Shown piece after piece: positions 8,595-17,399 of a stretch of 64,000 nucleotides of DNA. The DNA is taken from the NCBI RefSeq assembly GCF_016783915.1, contig NZ_JADHVT010000001.1, positions 57,655-121,654 on the forward strand. The letters are read 5' to 3'. The notes under the pieces are model-generated. The model was not told where the DNA came from. It saw nothing but the letters and a program-made list of their open reading frames with translations, and ran no database searches. Position numbers and translations under genes: made by a program. Positions within the stretch are counted from its first letter, which is position 1. The number at the start of each line of letters is the position of its first letter. This DNA comes from Acidovorax sp. Lineage in GTDB: Bacteria > Pseudomonadota > Gammaproteobacteria > Burkholderiales > Burkholderiaceae_C.

Positions 8595-11267
8595 ATGAGA
8601 ACAAAAGCACCGCTCGTCCGAGCCGCAAAAAATCCTAATCAGTTGTTGGCAAACATGCATCGTTGGAAATTTTCTGTCCTGGCGGCTGCGGCCGTGGCTT
8701 GCGCTGGTTTCTACACCAGCGACGCGTCTGCGCTGGCACTGGGCCGCATCACCGTGCAGTCTGCCTTGGGCGAGCCGCTGCGCGCTGAAATCGATCTGCC
8801 ACAGATCACCCCCGCCGAAGCGGACTCGCTGCGTGCCACTACGGCCACACCTGAGGTCTTCCGTGCCCAGGGCATGGAATACACGCAGACCATGAACAAC
8901 CTGCAGATTCAGCTGCAGCGCCGAGCCGACGGCACCGCCGTGTTGCGCCTGTCAAGCGACCGGCCTGTGAACGAGCCCTTCCTGGACCTGGTGCTGGATG
9001 CCAACTGGGGCTCGGGCCGCCTCGTTCGCAGCTACACCATGCTGTTTGACCCACCAAGCATGCGCCGTACAGCGCCTGCCGTCACAGCAGCCCCCCAGAT
9101 TTCTGCACCAGCGGCGCCCCAGGTGCCTGCGACGCGACCTGCTGCAACAGCCCGCGCCAGCGAGCCGGCCGCCGCTCCAGCCGCACCTCGCGCTGCGGCT
9201 CCACGCCCCGCACCCGCAGATGGCGTCACAGTGCAGGCAGGAGATACCGCCGGTCGACTTGCGAACGCTTACAAGCCGGCAGGCGTCTCACTCGATCAGA
9301 TGCTGGTCGCCATGATGCGCGCCAACCCGGACGCGTTCATCCAGGGCAACGTCAACCGCCTGAAGGCTGGTGCTGTGCTGCAGATGCCCGACCAAGGCAC
9401 GGCGCAAGCCACCCCAGCCCCCGAGGCACGTCAGATCCTGGCCGCGCAGGCCCGGGACTTCAACGACTTCCGCCGCAAGCTCGCGGGTGCAGCCCCTTCG
9501 ACTGAAGTGGCAGCGGCGCAGCGCTCTGCCTCTGGCACCGTCCAGACGCGCGTCGAAGACAAAAAACCCGCGACTGCGGCACCCGACAAGCTGACCCTGT
9601 CCAAGGGGGCTGTCAAGGGTCAGAAGGCGGCCGAAGAACAGGTCGCCAAGGACAAACAGGCCAATGAAGCAGCCACACGGATGGCGGAGTTGTCCAAGAA
9701 CATCACCGACCTGAACAAGCTGAGCGCAGCATCTGCAGCTGCCGGAAACAGCCCTGCGCCCGCCGCCGCGAGTGCGGCCAGCGCACCTGCAGGTGTGACC
9801 GTGCAGGCCCCTGCCGTTCCTGCAACACCGAGCGCGCCGCCTGCGCCCGAAGCCCCAGCATCCGCCCCCGTAGCGGCAGCCAGCACCCCGCCAGACACCG
9901 CAGTGGCAGCCGAAGTGGCCGCATCGGTACCCGCCACAGAGGCGTCTGCACCAGCACCTGCCCCCAAGCCAGCGCCCACACCCAATCCTGCTCCTACCCC
10001 CGTAGAGGAGCCCAGTTTCTTGTCCACCCTCATGGACGACCCGCTGCTGCCCATCGGCGGCGGCATCCTGATTGCTGGCCTGCTCGGATTTGGCGCTTAC
10101 CGCCTGGTCCAGCGCCGTCGCCAGAACGGTGGGGTGGACAGCTCCTTCCTGGAAAGTCGCATTCAACCCGACTCGTTCTTCGGAGCCAGCGGCGGCCAGC
10201 GTGTAGACACCGCCAACAGTGACATGACCACCGGCTCGTCCATGGCGTATTCACCCAGCCAGTTGGATGCTGGCGGCGACGTGGACCCTGTGGCAGAAGC
10301 CGACGTGTATCTGGCCTACGGCCGCGATCTCCAGGCCGAAGAAATCCTGAAAGAAGCCGTGCGCCACAACCCAGGCCGTGTTTCGGTGCACGTCAAGCTG
10401 GGTGAAATCTACGCCAAGCGCCAGGACCGCAAAGCCCTGGAGGCCGTCGCGGGTGAAGTGTTCAAGCTGACCCAGGGCGAAGGGCCTGACTGGAACCGCA
10501 TTGCCGAACTCGGGCGCGACCTGGAGCCCGAAAACCGCCTGTACCAACCTGGCGGCCGCCCCGGAATGGCCGAGGATGAATCGCCTTCCGTGCCACCGGG
10601 CGGGTTCCCCAGCACCTTCACTGGTGCAGGCAGCCCTGCCGCAGCCCTGCCACCAGACTTGGACCTCGACCTGGATCTGGACCTGCCCGATGACGCGCTG
10701 ACGGACGCCCCCCCTGCTGCAGCCGGTGGTTTTGCTGCGGCCGCTGCGGCTGCTGCGGCCAACAACCGCAGTGAAGCCAGCGAACCACAGACGCTGCGCC
10801 CCGAGTTGGATCTGCCCAGCATCCCCGACGAGCCCACGGCCGCGTGGAGCAGTCAGGAAACCGCTCCGAGTCCCATGATGGCGCCGCCTCCAGTGGCCAA
10901 TCTGGACTTCCCCAACAGCGACGACCTGACCATGGCGCCGTCCGGCCCCATGCCACTCCATGGCGAGCCCCAAGACTCCGGCCCTATGGAGTTTGATCTG
11001 GGCGACCTGTCGCTGGACCTGAACGCCCCCTCGAAGCCCATGGCAGCTCCCGCCGCCAAGGCCCCAGCGGCTCCCGCACCGGATTTCACTGATGATGGAT
11101 CGGCCGCAGCGCAGGACGACCCGCTGGCCACCAAGCTCGCGCTAGCGGAAGAGTTCAACGCCATTGGCGATACCGACGGAGCTCGCACGCTGATTGAAGA
11201 GGTCGTGGCGGAGTCCAGCGGCGCCCTCAAGACCCGCGCCCAGCGCATGCTGGCCGAACTGGGCTGA
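8595..11267 (+). CDS. fimV: FimV-family polar hub protein
   Basis: This 890-residue protein matches FimV, a peptidoglycan-binding inner-membrane hub for type IV pilus assembly and twitching in Pseudomonas. A signal segment (FSVLAAAAVACAGF) is followed by the conserved LGRITVQSALGEPLRAEIDL domain. A LysM domain lies near residues 210-265. Long Ala/Pro-rich linkers and one transmembrane helix (PIGGGILIAGLLGFGAY) precede an acidic TPR-like cytoplasmic part and the C-terminal FimV box (LALAEEFNAIGDTDGARTL). ATG 8595 has a GGGG ribosome site but leaves about 20 hydrophilic residues before MHRWKF, so ATG 8655 is an alternative. Its stop overlaps truA. Confidence 0.9.
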   Translation: MRTKAPLVRAAKNPNQLLANMHRWKFSVLAAAAVACAGFYTSDASALALGRITVQSALGEPLRAEIDLPQITPAEADSLRATTATPEVFRAQGMEYTQTMNNLQIQLQRRADGTAVLRLSSDRPVNEPFLDLVLDANWGSGRLVRSYTMLFDPPSMRRTAPAVTAAPQISAPAAPQVPATRPAATARASEPAAAPAAPRAAAPRPAPADGVTVQAGDTAGRLANAYKPAGVSLDQMLVAMMRANPDAFIQGNVNRLKAGAVLQMPDQGTAQATPAPEARQILAAQARDFNDFRRKLAGAAPSTEVAAAQRSASGTVQTRVEDKKPATAAPDKLTLSKGAVKGQKAAEEQVAKDKQANEAATRMAELSKNITDLNKLSAASAAAGNSPAPAAASAASAPAGVTVQAPAVPATPSAPPAPEAPASAPVAAASTPPDTAVAAEVAASVPATEASAPAPAPKPAPTPNPAPTPVEEPSFLSTLMDDPLLPIGGGILIAGLLGFGAYRLVQRRRQNGGVDSSFLESRIQPDSFFGASGGQRVDTANSDMTTGSSMAYSPSQLDAGGDVDPVAEADVYLAYGRDLQAEEILKEAVRHNPGRVSVHVKLGEIYAKRQDRKALEAVAGEVFKLTQGEGPDWNRIAELGRDLEPENRLYQPGGRPGMAEDESPSVPPGGFPSTFTGAGSPAAALPPDLDLDLDLDLPDDALTDAPPAAAGGFAAAAAAAAANNRSEASEPQTLRPELDLPSIPDEPTAAWSSQETAPSPMMAPPPVANLDFPNSDDLTMAPSGPMPLHGEPQDSGPMEFDLGDLSLDLNAPSKPMAAPAAKAPAAPAPDFTDDGSAAAQDDPLATKLALAEEFNAIGDTDGARTLIEEVVAESSGALKTRAQRMLAELG

Positions 11268-12142
11268 TGCCGCTCGGCCCCTCCGCTGATTCAGGCCCCA
11301 GCACCCCTCCAGGCCGCCCCGTGACCCGGGTGGCGTTGGGTGTCAGTTACAACGGCCAAGCCTACAGTGGCTGGCAAAGTCAGCTGTCTGGCAACACCGT
11401 TCAAGACAAACTCGAAGCGGCTCTGGGCCGCTTTGCTACACATCCGGTCAGCACCCTCTGTGCGGGCCGGACCGATGCGGGTGTACATGGCCTGATGCAG
11501 GTGGTGCACTTTGACACCCCGCTGGACCGCCCTGCTGCGTCCTGGGTCCGTGGTACCAACACCTTCCTGCCATCCGACATTGCGGTGCAATGGGCTCAGA
11601 CCGTCCCAGACAACTTTCATGCACGTGCCAGCGCCGTGGCCCGGCGTTATGCCTATGTACTGCTGCAGTCGCCAGTACGGCCCAGCGTGGATGCCGGGCG
11701 GGTGGGCTGGGTGTTTCACCCGCTGGACCACGACGCCATGCGACAGGCGGCCGACTACCTGGTCGGCGAACATGACTTCACCTCGTTCCGTGCCTCTGCA
11801 TGCCAGGCCAAGACCCCCGTCAAGACCTTGCAACGCATCGATATCGCGCGGCGGGGCGCGACCACACCGCACCCCGAGCTGGGCTGGAGCCCTTGCTATT
11901 GGCGGTTCGAATTCGAGGCTAACGCCTTCTTGCACCACATGATCCGCAACATCATGGGCTGCCTGATCACTATCGGCCAGGGCGCCCAGTCTCCTGAGTG
12001 GATGGCCCAGGTGCTTGCCGCCCGGTCCCGCAAGGTAGCGGCGCCCACGTTTTCGCCAGACGGGCTGTACTTTCAAGGGCCTGTCTACGACGCCGCCTGG
12101 GGGCTACCCCAGCGCACGGCTGCGTATGATTGGCTTCCATGA
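11267..12142 (+). CDS. truA: tRNA pseudouridine(38-40) synthase
   Basis: TruA (291 residues) isomerises uridines 38-40 in the tRNA anticodon stem-loop. The catalytic Asp is in CAGRTDAGVHGLMQV, and MIRNIMG with GLYFQGPVYD is typical of the C-terminal half. The start codon overlaps the fimV stop (TGATG), implying translational coupling. The first 19 residues are a Pro/Ser-rich extension, so a later start is conceivable, but no better-placed Met exists. Confidence 0.95.
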   Translation: MPLGPSADSGPSTPPGRPVTRVALGVSYNGQAYSGWQSQLSGNTVQDKLEAALGRFATHPVSTLCAGRTDAGVHGLMQVVHFDTPLDRPAASWVRGTNTFLPSDIAVQWAQTVPDNFHARASAVARRYAYVLLQSPVRPSVDAGRVGWVFHPLDHDAMRQAADYLVGEHDFTSFRASACQAKTPVKTLQRIDIARRGATTPHPELGWSPCYWRFEFEANAFLHHMIRNIMGCLITIGQGAQSPEWMAQVLAARSRKVAAPTFSPDGLYFQGPVYDAAWGLPQRTAAYDWLP

Positions 12143-12939
12143 ACCAGGCCCCCACACCGATCACAACTGCCCCCACCGTCAGCCAACGCCTCCAAGCCCC
12201 TTTCCAGGCGTCTGCCAACTTACGCACCCGCATCAAGATCTGCGGACTGACCCGAGAGGAGGACGTGGATGCAGCAGTGGCCGCAGGCGCCGACGCTGTG
12301 GGCTTTGTGCTCTACGCCCCCAGCCCACGTGCGGTCACCGCTGAGCGGGCCGCGCAGTTGGCACAGCGCCTGCCGCCGTTTGTCACGCCCGTGCTGCTGT
12401 TCGTGAATGAATCCACTCCTAACGTGATAGCAGCTAGCGCAATGATTGCCGGCGCTACCGTGCAATTTCATGGTGATGAGACACCACAGGATTGTCTGGC
12501 TGCCACCCACCAGGGCGCCCGCCCCTACCTGCGTGCCGCACGAATTCCCCTCGGCGACGGAGCGGCACAGTTTGACCTCGTAAAATACGCACACGATTAC
12601 TCTCACGCCCAAGCCATCCTGCTCGACGCCCATGTCGAAGGTTTTGGCGGCAGCGGCAAGGCATTCAATTGGTCACTCCTTCCACCAAGCGTCAGCTCTC
12701 ACCTCGTTTTGTCTGGTGGACTCACGCCTGCAAACGTGACCGATGGCATTTTGCAAGTCCGCCCGCGAGGCCTCTCGCTGGCGGTTGATGTCAGTTCCGG
12801 CGTCGAAGCCGACGGCCCCGATGGCAAGCCCATCAAAGGCATCAAGGACGCCGAAAAAATCCAACGCTTCGTTGCCGCCGTGCGTGCGGCCGATGCCCAA
12901 CTTGCAAAGAATCCCCATGAGCTCCTATCAGCAACCTGA
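12139..12939 (+). CDS. trpF: Phosphoribosylanthranilate isomerase
   Basis: TrpF catalyses the Amadori rearrangement in tryptophan synthesis. The (beta-alpha)8 barrel begins [16 protein letters not shown] with the catalytic Cys. [22 protein letters not shown] and the phosphate loops [10 protein letters not shown] and DVSSGVE follow. At 266 residues it is longer than the usual 205-220 owing to a 35-residue Thr/Pro/Gln-rich N-terminus. ATG 12139 overlaps the truA stop (ATGA). The stretch at 12426-12458 ([10 protein letters not shown]) resembles the window's CTAGCGC repeat read in frame. Its 3' end overlaps trpB by 23 bases. Confidence 0.95.
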   Translation: MNQAPTPITTAPTVSQRLQAPFQASANLRTRIKICGLTREEDVDAAVAAGADAVGFVLYAPSPRAVTAERAAQLAQRLPPFVTPVLLFVNESTPNVIAASAMIAGATVQFHGDETPQDCLAATHQGARPYLRAARIPLGDGAAQFDLVKYAHDYSHAQAILLDAHVEGFGGSGKAFNWSLLPPSVSSHLVLSGGLTPANVTDGILQVRPRGLSLAVDVSSGVEADGPDGKPIKGIKDAEKIQRFVAAVRAADAQLAKNPHELLSAT

Positions 12940-14200
12940 TGCTTCCGGCCACTTTGGCCCCTATGGTGGCAGCTTCGTCAGCGAGACCCTGACCCACGCC
13001 ATCCAGGAGCTGCGCGAGGCCTACGCGCGCTACCAGAACGACCCTGAATTTCTGGCGGAATTCCACTACGAACTCAAGCATTTCGTGGGCCGCCCCTCGC
13101 CCATCTACCATGCCGCGCGCACCAGCCGCGAAATGGGTGGCGCGCAGATTTATCTCAAGCGCGAAGACCTGAACCACACGGGCGCGCACAAGATCAACAA
13201 CGTGATCGGCCAAGCCATGCTGGCAAAACGCATGGGTAAGCCCCGCGTGATCGCCGAAACCGGTGCTGGCCAGCACGGCGTGGCCACAGCCACCATTTGC
13301 GCCCGCTATGGGCTTGAATGCGTGGTGTACATGGGCGCCGAGGACGTGAAGCGCCAAAGCCCCAACGTGTACCGCATGAAGCTGCTAGGCGCCACCGTGG
13401 TGCCCGTGGAATCTGGCAGCAAGACCCTGAAAGATGCACTGAACGACGCCATGCGCGACTGGGTGGCGAATGTGGACAACACTTTCTACATCATCGGCAC
13501 CGTGGCAGGCCCGCACCCCTACCCCATGATGGTGCGCGACTTCCAGAGCGTGATCGGCAAGGAGTGCATTGAGCAGATGCCCGCCATGCTGACCGAGCAA
13601 AAGGTGCTCGGCGGCCAGCCTGATGCCGTGATCGCCTGCGTGGGCGGTGGCAGCAACGCCATGGGCATCTTCCACCCTTACATTCCGTTTGAAAAGACGC
13701 GTCTCATTGGCGTGGAGGCAGCGGGCGAAGGCCTGGAGTCGGGCAAACACTCAGCATCGCTGCAAAAAGGCAGCGCGGGAGTACTGCACGGCAACCGCAC
13801 CTTCATCCTGCAGGATGACAACGGCCAGATCACCGAAACCCACAGCATCAGCGCGGGTCTGGACTACCCCGGCGTGGGCCCGGAGCACGCCTGGTTGCAG
13901 GAAATCGGGCGTGCAGAATACGTCGGCATTACCGACAAGGAAGCGCTGGATGCCTTCCACTACCTGTGCCGCACCGAGGGCATCATCCCCGCGCTCGAAT
14001 CCAGTCATGCCGTGGCTTACGCCATGAAGCTGGCCAAGACCATGCGCCCTGACCAATCGATCCTGGTCAACCTATCGGGCCGGGGTGACAAGGACATCGG
14101 CACCGTGGCCGACCTCAGTGGCGCCGATTTTTACTGCCGACCCAGCTGCCAGGGGCAGTCCGTCAAGGGCGGCGAGCAACCCATCAAGGTGGTGAAATAA
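12917..14200 (+). CDS. trpB: Tryptophan synthase beta chain
   Basis: TrpB (427 residues) condenses indole and serine using PLP. K92 in [11 protein letters not shown] is the Schiff-base lysine. [10 protein letters not shown] and the phosphate-binding GGGSNAMG are intact, as is the C-terminal [12 protein letters not shown] 12917 lies inside trpF and starts [11 protein letters not shown], the normal beginning. The earlier in-frame codons would add unrelated residues. TrpA follows with no gap. Confidence 0.97.
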   Translation: MSSYQQPDASGHFGPYGGSFVSETLTHAIQELREAYARYQNDPEFLAEFHYELKHFVGRPSPIYHAARTSREMGGAQIYLKREDLNHTGAHKINNVIGQAMLAKRMGKPRVIAETGAGQHGVATATICARYGLECVVYMGAEDVKRQSPNVYRMKLLGATVVPVESGSKTLKDALNDAMRDWVANVDNTFYIIGTVAGPHPYPMMVRDFQSVIGKECIEQMPAMLTEQKVLGGQPDAVIACVGGGSNAMGIFHPYIPFEKTRLIGVEAAGEGLESGKHSASLQKGSAGVLHGNRTFILQDDNGQITETHSISAGLDYPGVGPEHAWLQEIGRAEYVGITDKEALDAFHYLCRTEGIIPALESSHAVAYAMKLAKTMRPDQSILVNLSGRGDKDIGTVADLSGADFYCRPSCQGQSVKGGEQPIKVVK

Positions 14201-15010
14201 ATGAGCCGTATCGCATCCACCTTCTCTGCCCTGCAGACGCAGGGCCGCAAGGCGCTGATTCCTTATGTGACCGCCGGTTTCCCGTTCGCAGACATCACCC
14301 CCGCGCTCATGCACGGCATGGTCGAGGCTGGCGCCGACGTGATCGAGCTGGGCGTGCCCTTCTCCGATCCCATGGCCGATGGCCCCGTCATCCAGAAGGC
14401 GGGCGAGAAAGCCCTCAGCCTGGGCATTGGCATGGTGCAGGTGCTCGACCATGTGCGCGAGTTCCGCAAGCGCAACAGCACGACGCCCGTGGTGTTGATG
14501 GGCTATGCCAACCCCGTGGAACGCTACGACCAAAAGCACGGTGACGGCGCGTTTGTGCGCGACTCTGCCGCTGCGGGGGTGGACGGCGTGCTCATCGTGG
14601 ACTACCCGCCCGAGGAATGTGAAGCATTTGCCGACAGTCTGCGTGCGCACGGCATGGACCTGATCTTCCTGCTGGCCCCTACCAGCACGGACGAGCGCAT
14701 GGCCCAGGTGGCGCGCGTGGCCAGCGGCTATGTGTACTACGTATCGCTCAAGGGCGTGACCGGCTCAGGCGCGCTGGACACGGCGGCCGTAGAGCAGATG
14801 CTGCCCCGTATTCGCCAGCACGTGACCATCCCGGTGGGTGTGGGCTTCGGCATCCGCGACGCCGCCACCGCCCAGGCCATCGGCAAGGTGGCCGATGCCG
14901 TGGTCATCGGCAGCCGCATCATCCAGTTGATTGAAGACCAGGAGCACGCCAAGGTGGTGCCCCTGACCATCGACTTCCTGCGCGGCATCCGCAAGGCCCT
15001 GGACGCCTAG
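14201..15010 (+). CDS. trpA: Tryptophan synthase alpha chain
   Basis: TrpA (269 residues) cleaves indole-3-glycerol phosphate to indole, passed to TrpB. The catalytic Glu is in [17 protein letters not shown] and the catalytic Asp in [11 protein letters not shown]. The phosphate-binding [10 protein letters not shown] lies near the C-terminus. The ATG directly follows the trpB TAA, consistent with coupled expression of the alpha2-beta2 complex. Confidence 0.97.
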   Translation: MSRIASTFSALQTQGRKALIPYVTAGFPFADITPALMHGMVEAGADVIELGVPFSDPMADGPVIQKAGEKALSLGIGMVQVLDHVREFRKRNSTTPVVLMGYANPVERYDQKHGDGAFVRDSAAAGVDGVLIVDYPPEECEAFADSLRAHGMDLIFLLAPTSTDERMAQVARVASGYVYYVSLKGVTGSGALDTAAVEQMLPRIRQHVTIPVGVGFGIRDAATAQAIGKVADAVVIGSRIIQLIEDQEHAKVVPLTIDFLRGIRKALDA

Positions 15011-15125
15011 TCGCATAATGCAGCCCGGCGCATTCTTCGGGGTGCGCCGACAGATTCACACCCGGCCTGCCCCGCAAACGCCTACGGGCTTTGTAGCAGG
15101 TCGCGCCACTGAAGAGGAGAACACC

Positions 15126-15998
15126 ATGTCCTGGCTCGAAAAACTTCTGCCCGCCAAAATCCAGCAAACCGACCCCACCGAGCGCCGTCAGGTGCCCGAA
15201 GGCCTGTGGATCAAGTGCCCGAGCTGCGAGACGGTGCTCTACAAGGCCGATCTGGAGCACAACCAGAATGTGTGCCCCCAATGCAGCCACCACCACCGCA
15301 TCGGTGCGCGCGCCCGACTGGACGCATTTCTGGATGCTGAAGGCCGCTACGAAATCGGCCAGGAAGTCCTGCCCGTAGACGCGCTCAAGTTCAAGGACAG
15401 CCGCAAATACCCCGAGCGCCTGAAGGAGGCCCTGGAGAACACGGGTGAGACCGATGCACTGATCGTCATGGGCGGTGCCGTCAAGAGCATCAACGTGGTG
15501 GCCGCGTGCTTCGAGTTCGACTTCATGGGCGGCTCCATGGGCTCCGTGGTGGGCGAGCGCTTTGTGCGTGGCGTGGAAACCGCCATCGAGCAAAAAGTAC
15601 CCTTCATCTGCTTTACCGCCACCGGCGGCGCGCGCATGCAAGAAGGCCTGCTGTCGCTCATGCAGATGGCAAAGACGAATGCCGCCCTCACCCGCTTGGC
15701 CAAGAAGGGCCTGCCCTACATCAGTGTGCTCACCGATCCCACCATGGGTGGCGTGAGCGCAGGTTTTGCCTTTGTGGGCGACATCGTGATTGCCGAGCCC
15801 AAGGCGCTGATCGGCTTTGCTGGCCCGCGCGTGATCGAATCCACCGTGCGTGTGACCCTGCCCGAGGGCTTCCAGCGTGCAGAGTTCCTGCAAACCAAAG
15901 GCGCGGTGGACTTCATCTGCGACCGCCGCGAACTGCGCAACACCGTGGCCAGCAGTTTGGCCATGCTGCAACGACTCCCTGCTGACGCGGTGATGTAA
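15126..15998 (+). CDS. accD: Acetyl-CoA carboxylase carboxyltransferase beta subunit
   Basis: AccD (290 residues) with AccA transfers the carboxyl group from biotin to acetyl-CoA. The N-terminal zinc finger CPSC then CPQC (about residues 26-50) and the carboxyltransferase core [20 protein letters not shown] and [11 protein letters not shown] are clear. The start at 15126 has a strong GAAGAGGAG ribosome site. The trpFBA-accD order is common in Betaproteobacteria. The GTCCCC-GAAAA-GGGGAC hairpin (16006-16022) after it lacks a T run. Confidence 0.96.
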   Translation: MSWLEKLLPAKIQQTDPTERRQVPEGLWIKCPSCETVLYKADLEHNQNVCPQCSHHHRIGARARLDAFLDAEGRYEIGQEVLPVDALKFKDSRKYPERLKEALENTGETDALIVMGGAVKSINVVAACFEFDFMGGSMGSVVGERFVRGVETAIEQKVPFICFTATGGARMQEGLLSLMQMAKTNAALTRLAKKGLPYISVLTDPTMGGVSAGFAFVGDIVIAEPKALIGFAGPRVIESTVRVTLPEGFQRAEFLQTKGAVDFICDRRELRNTVASSLAMLQRLPADAVM

Positions 15999-16040
15999 AT
16001 ACCCGGTCCCCGAAAAGGGGACTGAGTGAGGCCTCACCAC

Positions 16041-16090
16041 GCCATTGCTATATTTTAAATAGCAAATAGAGCATATTTGGCTAGCGCATC
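16041..16090. repeat. CTAGCGC repeat, degenerate copy 2 (accD-yggT gap)
   Basis: TTGCTAT (16045-16051) and ATAGCAA (16059-16065) form a dyad. An AT-rich stretch and CTAGCGC (16081-16087) follow. The arrangement of a GCTAT/ATAGC dyad next to a CTAGCGC half-site matches the other copies, but the second CTAGCGC arm is missing. Confidence 0.5.
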
Positions 16091-16105
16091 GGGCCTTTGG
16101 GATGC

Positions 16106-16657
16106 TTAACGCATCACACTGGCCTGCAAATGGCCCAGAACAATCATCACAACCTGCAGCACCACCAGCGCCACCAATGGCGACAGGTCGAAGCCGCCCA
16201 TCAGCGGAATGACGCGCCGAAAAGGACGCAACACAGGTTCACACAGGCGCGCGATCACATCCGCCAGCGGTGAACGGCCACCCTGTACCCAGGACAGGAC
16301 GGCATAGACAATCAGCAGGCCGATCAGCCCCGAGACCGCCACGCGCAGCAGCCCAAACAAGGCCAGCCAGGGCAACCACGCCCATGCCGATCCCGCACCG
16401 AGCAGCAACGTCAACAACGCGTACTGCACCAGCTGCACCAGCATCGCAGCCACCAGACTGGACACATCCCAACGCCCAGCAGGGGGGATCACCCGTCGCA
16501 GCGGCATGACCAGCCAGTCGGTCAACGCAAACACCAACCCACCGACCGGGTTGGAGAACGGCACCCGCTGCCACTGCATGTACAGCCGCAAGAGGCAGGC
16601 CCCAGTCAGCAAGCCGCCAACAACATCAAGCAGGAAAGAGGCGATCTGATAGAGCAT
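16106..16657 (-). CDS. YggT-family membrane protein
   Basis: A 183-residue protein with two tandem YggT domains, each a pair of transmembrane helices plus the amphipathic motif LPLRRVIPPAGRWDVSSLVA or LRPFRRVIPLMGGFDLSPLV. The family is linked to osmotic stress in E. coli and to septum-associated functions elsewhere; mechanism unknown. I start at the Met of MLYQIASFLLD (16657), as in homologues; an upstream start at 16687 would add ten unrelated residues. Divergent from the next gene. Confidence 0.88.
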   Translation of the reverse strand: MLYQIASFLLDVVGGLLTGACLLRLYMQWQRVPFSNPVGGLVFALTDWLVMPLRRVIPPAGRWDVSSLVAAMLVQLVQYALLTLLLGAGSAWAWLPWLALFGLLRVAVSGLIGLLIVYAVLSWVQGGRSPLADVIARLCEPVLRPFRRVIPLMGGFDLSPLVALVVLQVVMIVLGHLQASVMR

Positions 16658-16736
16658 GGATGTGACAAAAACAGTGGTACACAGCAAAAGCCAACGGTGT
16701 CATGGGATGATAGCGGGCGAAGGCACCCACACGCCC

Positions 16737-17372
16737 ATGACCCCACCCCTCACCTTGTCGTCCCTGCCGCTTTTCCCACTGGGATCCGTCCTGTTCCCGG
16801 ACGGAGTATTGGCCCTGCGGGTGTTTGAGGTGCGCTATCTGGACATGGTGCGCAAGTGCCATCAAGCAGGTGCACCCTTCGGCGTGGTCGCCCTCACCCA
16901 AGGCCATGAAGTGCGCCAGGCCGGCGCGCCGAAAGAACGCTTCAACGACGTCGGCACCTTGGCCATCATCGAGCAATTGGAGACACCCCAGCCCGGACTG
17001 ATCACCCTGTTATGCCGTGGTAGTCAGCGTTTTCGTATCACTCAACGCCATCACCTGCAGCACGGCCTCTGGATTGCTGACGTCGATCACGTCGAACAGG
17101 ATCTGACAGTGCCGGTTCCGGACGATCTCAAAAAGGCGTCAACTGCACTGGCGCAGGTCTTACACACGCTGCAGGTACGCGACCCAGACATACCCCACTT
17201 GGTCACCCCCACTGCAGCACAACTGAACGATTGCGGCTGGGTGGCGAACCGATGGTGCGAACTGCTGCCAGTGCCACTGGAGCTGAAACAGCGGCTGATG
17301 GAGCTGGACAACCCCCTGGTCCGCCTGGAACTGGTGGGGGATGTGCTGGAGCGGACGGGGATCGCGCAGTAG
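16737..17372 (+). CDS. Lon substrate-binding (N-terminal) domain protein
   Basis: About 211 residues resembling the stand-alone Lon-N (LON_substr_bdg) proteins: LPLFPLGSVLFPDGVLALRVFEVRYLDM at the N-terminus and a helical C-terminal half (ELKQRLMELDNPLVRLELV). No ATPase or protease domain follows, so it is not Lon itself; such short proteins have no settled function. ATG 16737 starts right before the domain; ATG 16707 is possible. It converges on the glycan cluster with a 27-base gap. Confidence 0.85.
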   Translation: MTPPLTLSSLPLFPLGSVLFPDGVLALRVFEVRYLDMVRKCHQAGAPFGVVALTQGHEVRQAGAPKERFNDVGTLAIIEQLETPQPGLITLLCRGSQRFRITQRHHLQHGLWIADVDHVEQDLTVPVPDDLKKASTALAQVLHTLQVRDPDIPHLVTPTAAQLNDCGWVANRWCELLPVPLELKQRLMELDNPLVRLELVGDVLERTGIAQ

Positions 17373-17399
17373 CGCGAGAGACACAGGTCGCAGCCTGAA

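Noticed and set aside
9288..10166. Gly/Cys/Arg-rich antisense frame in fimV
   Set aside because: Arises from the Ala/Pro-rich linker codons of fimV read in reverse.
12130..12138. TTG at 12130 as trpF start
   Set aside because: The ATG at 12139 overlaps the truA stop in the usual ATGA manner and is the better start.
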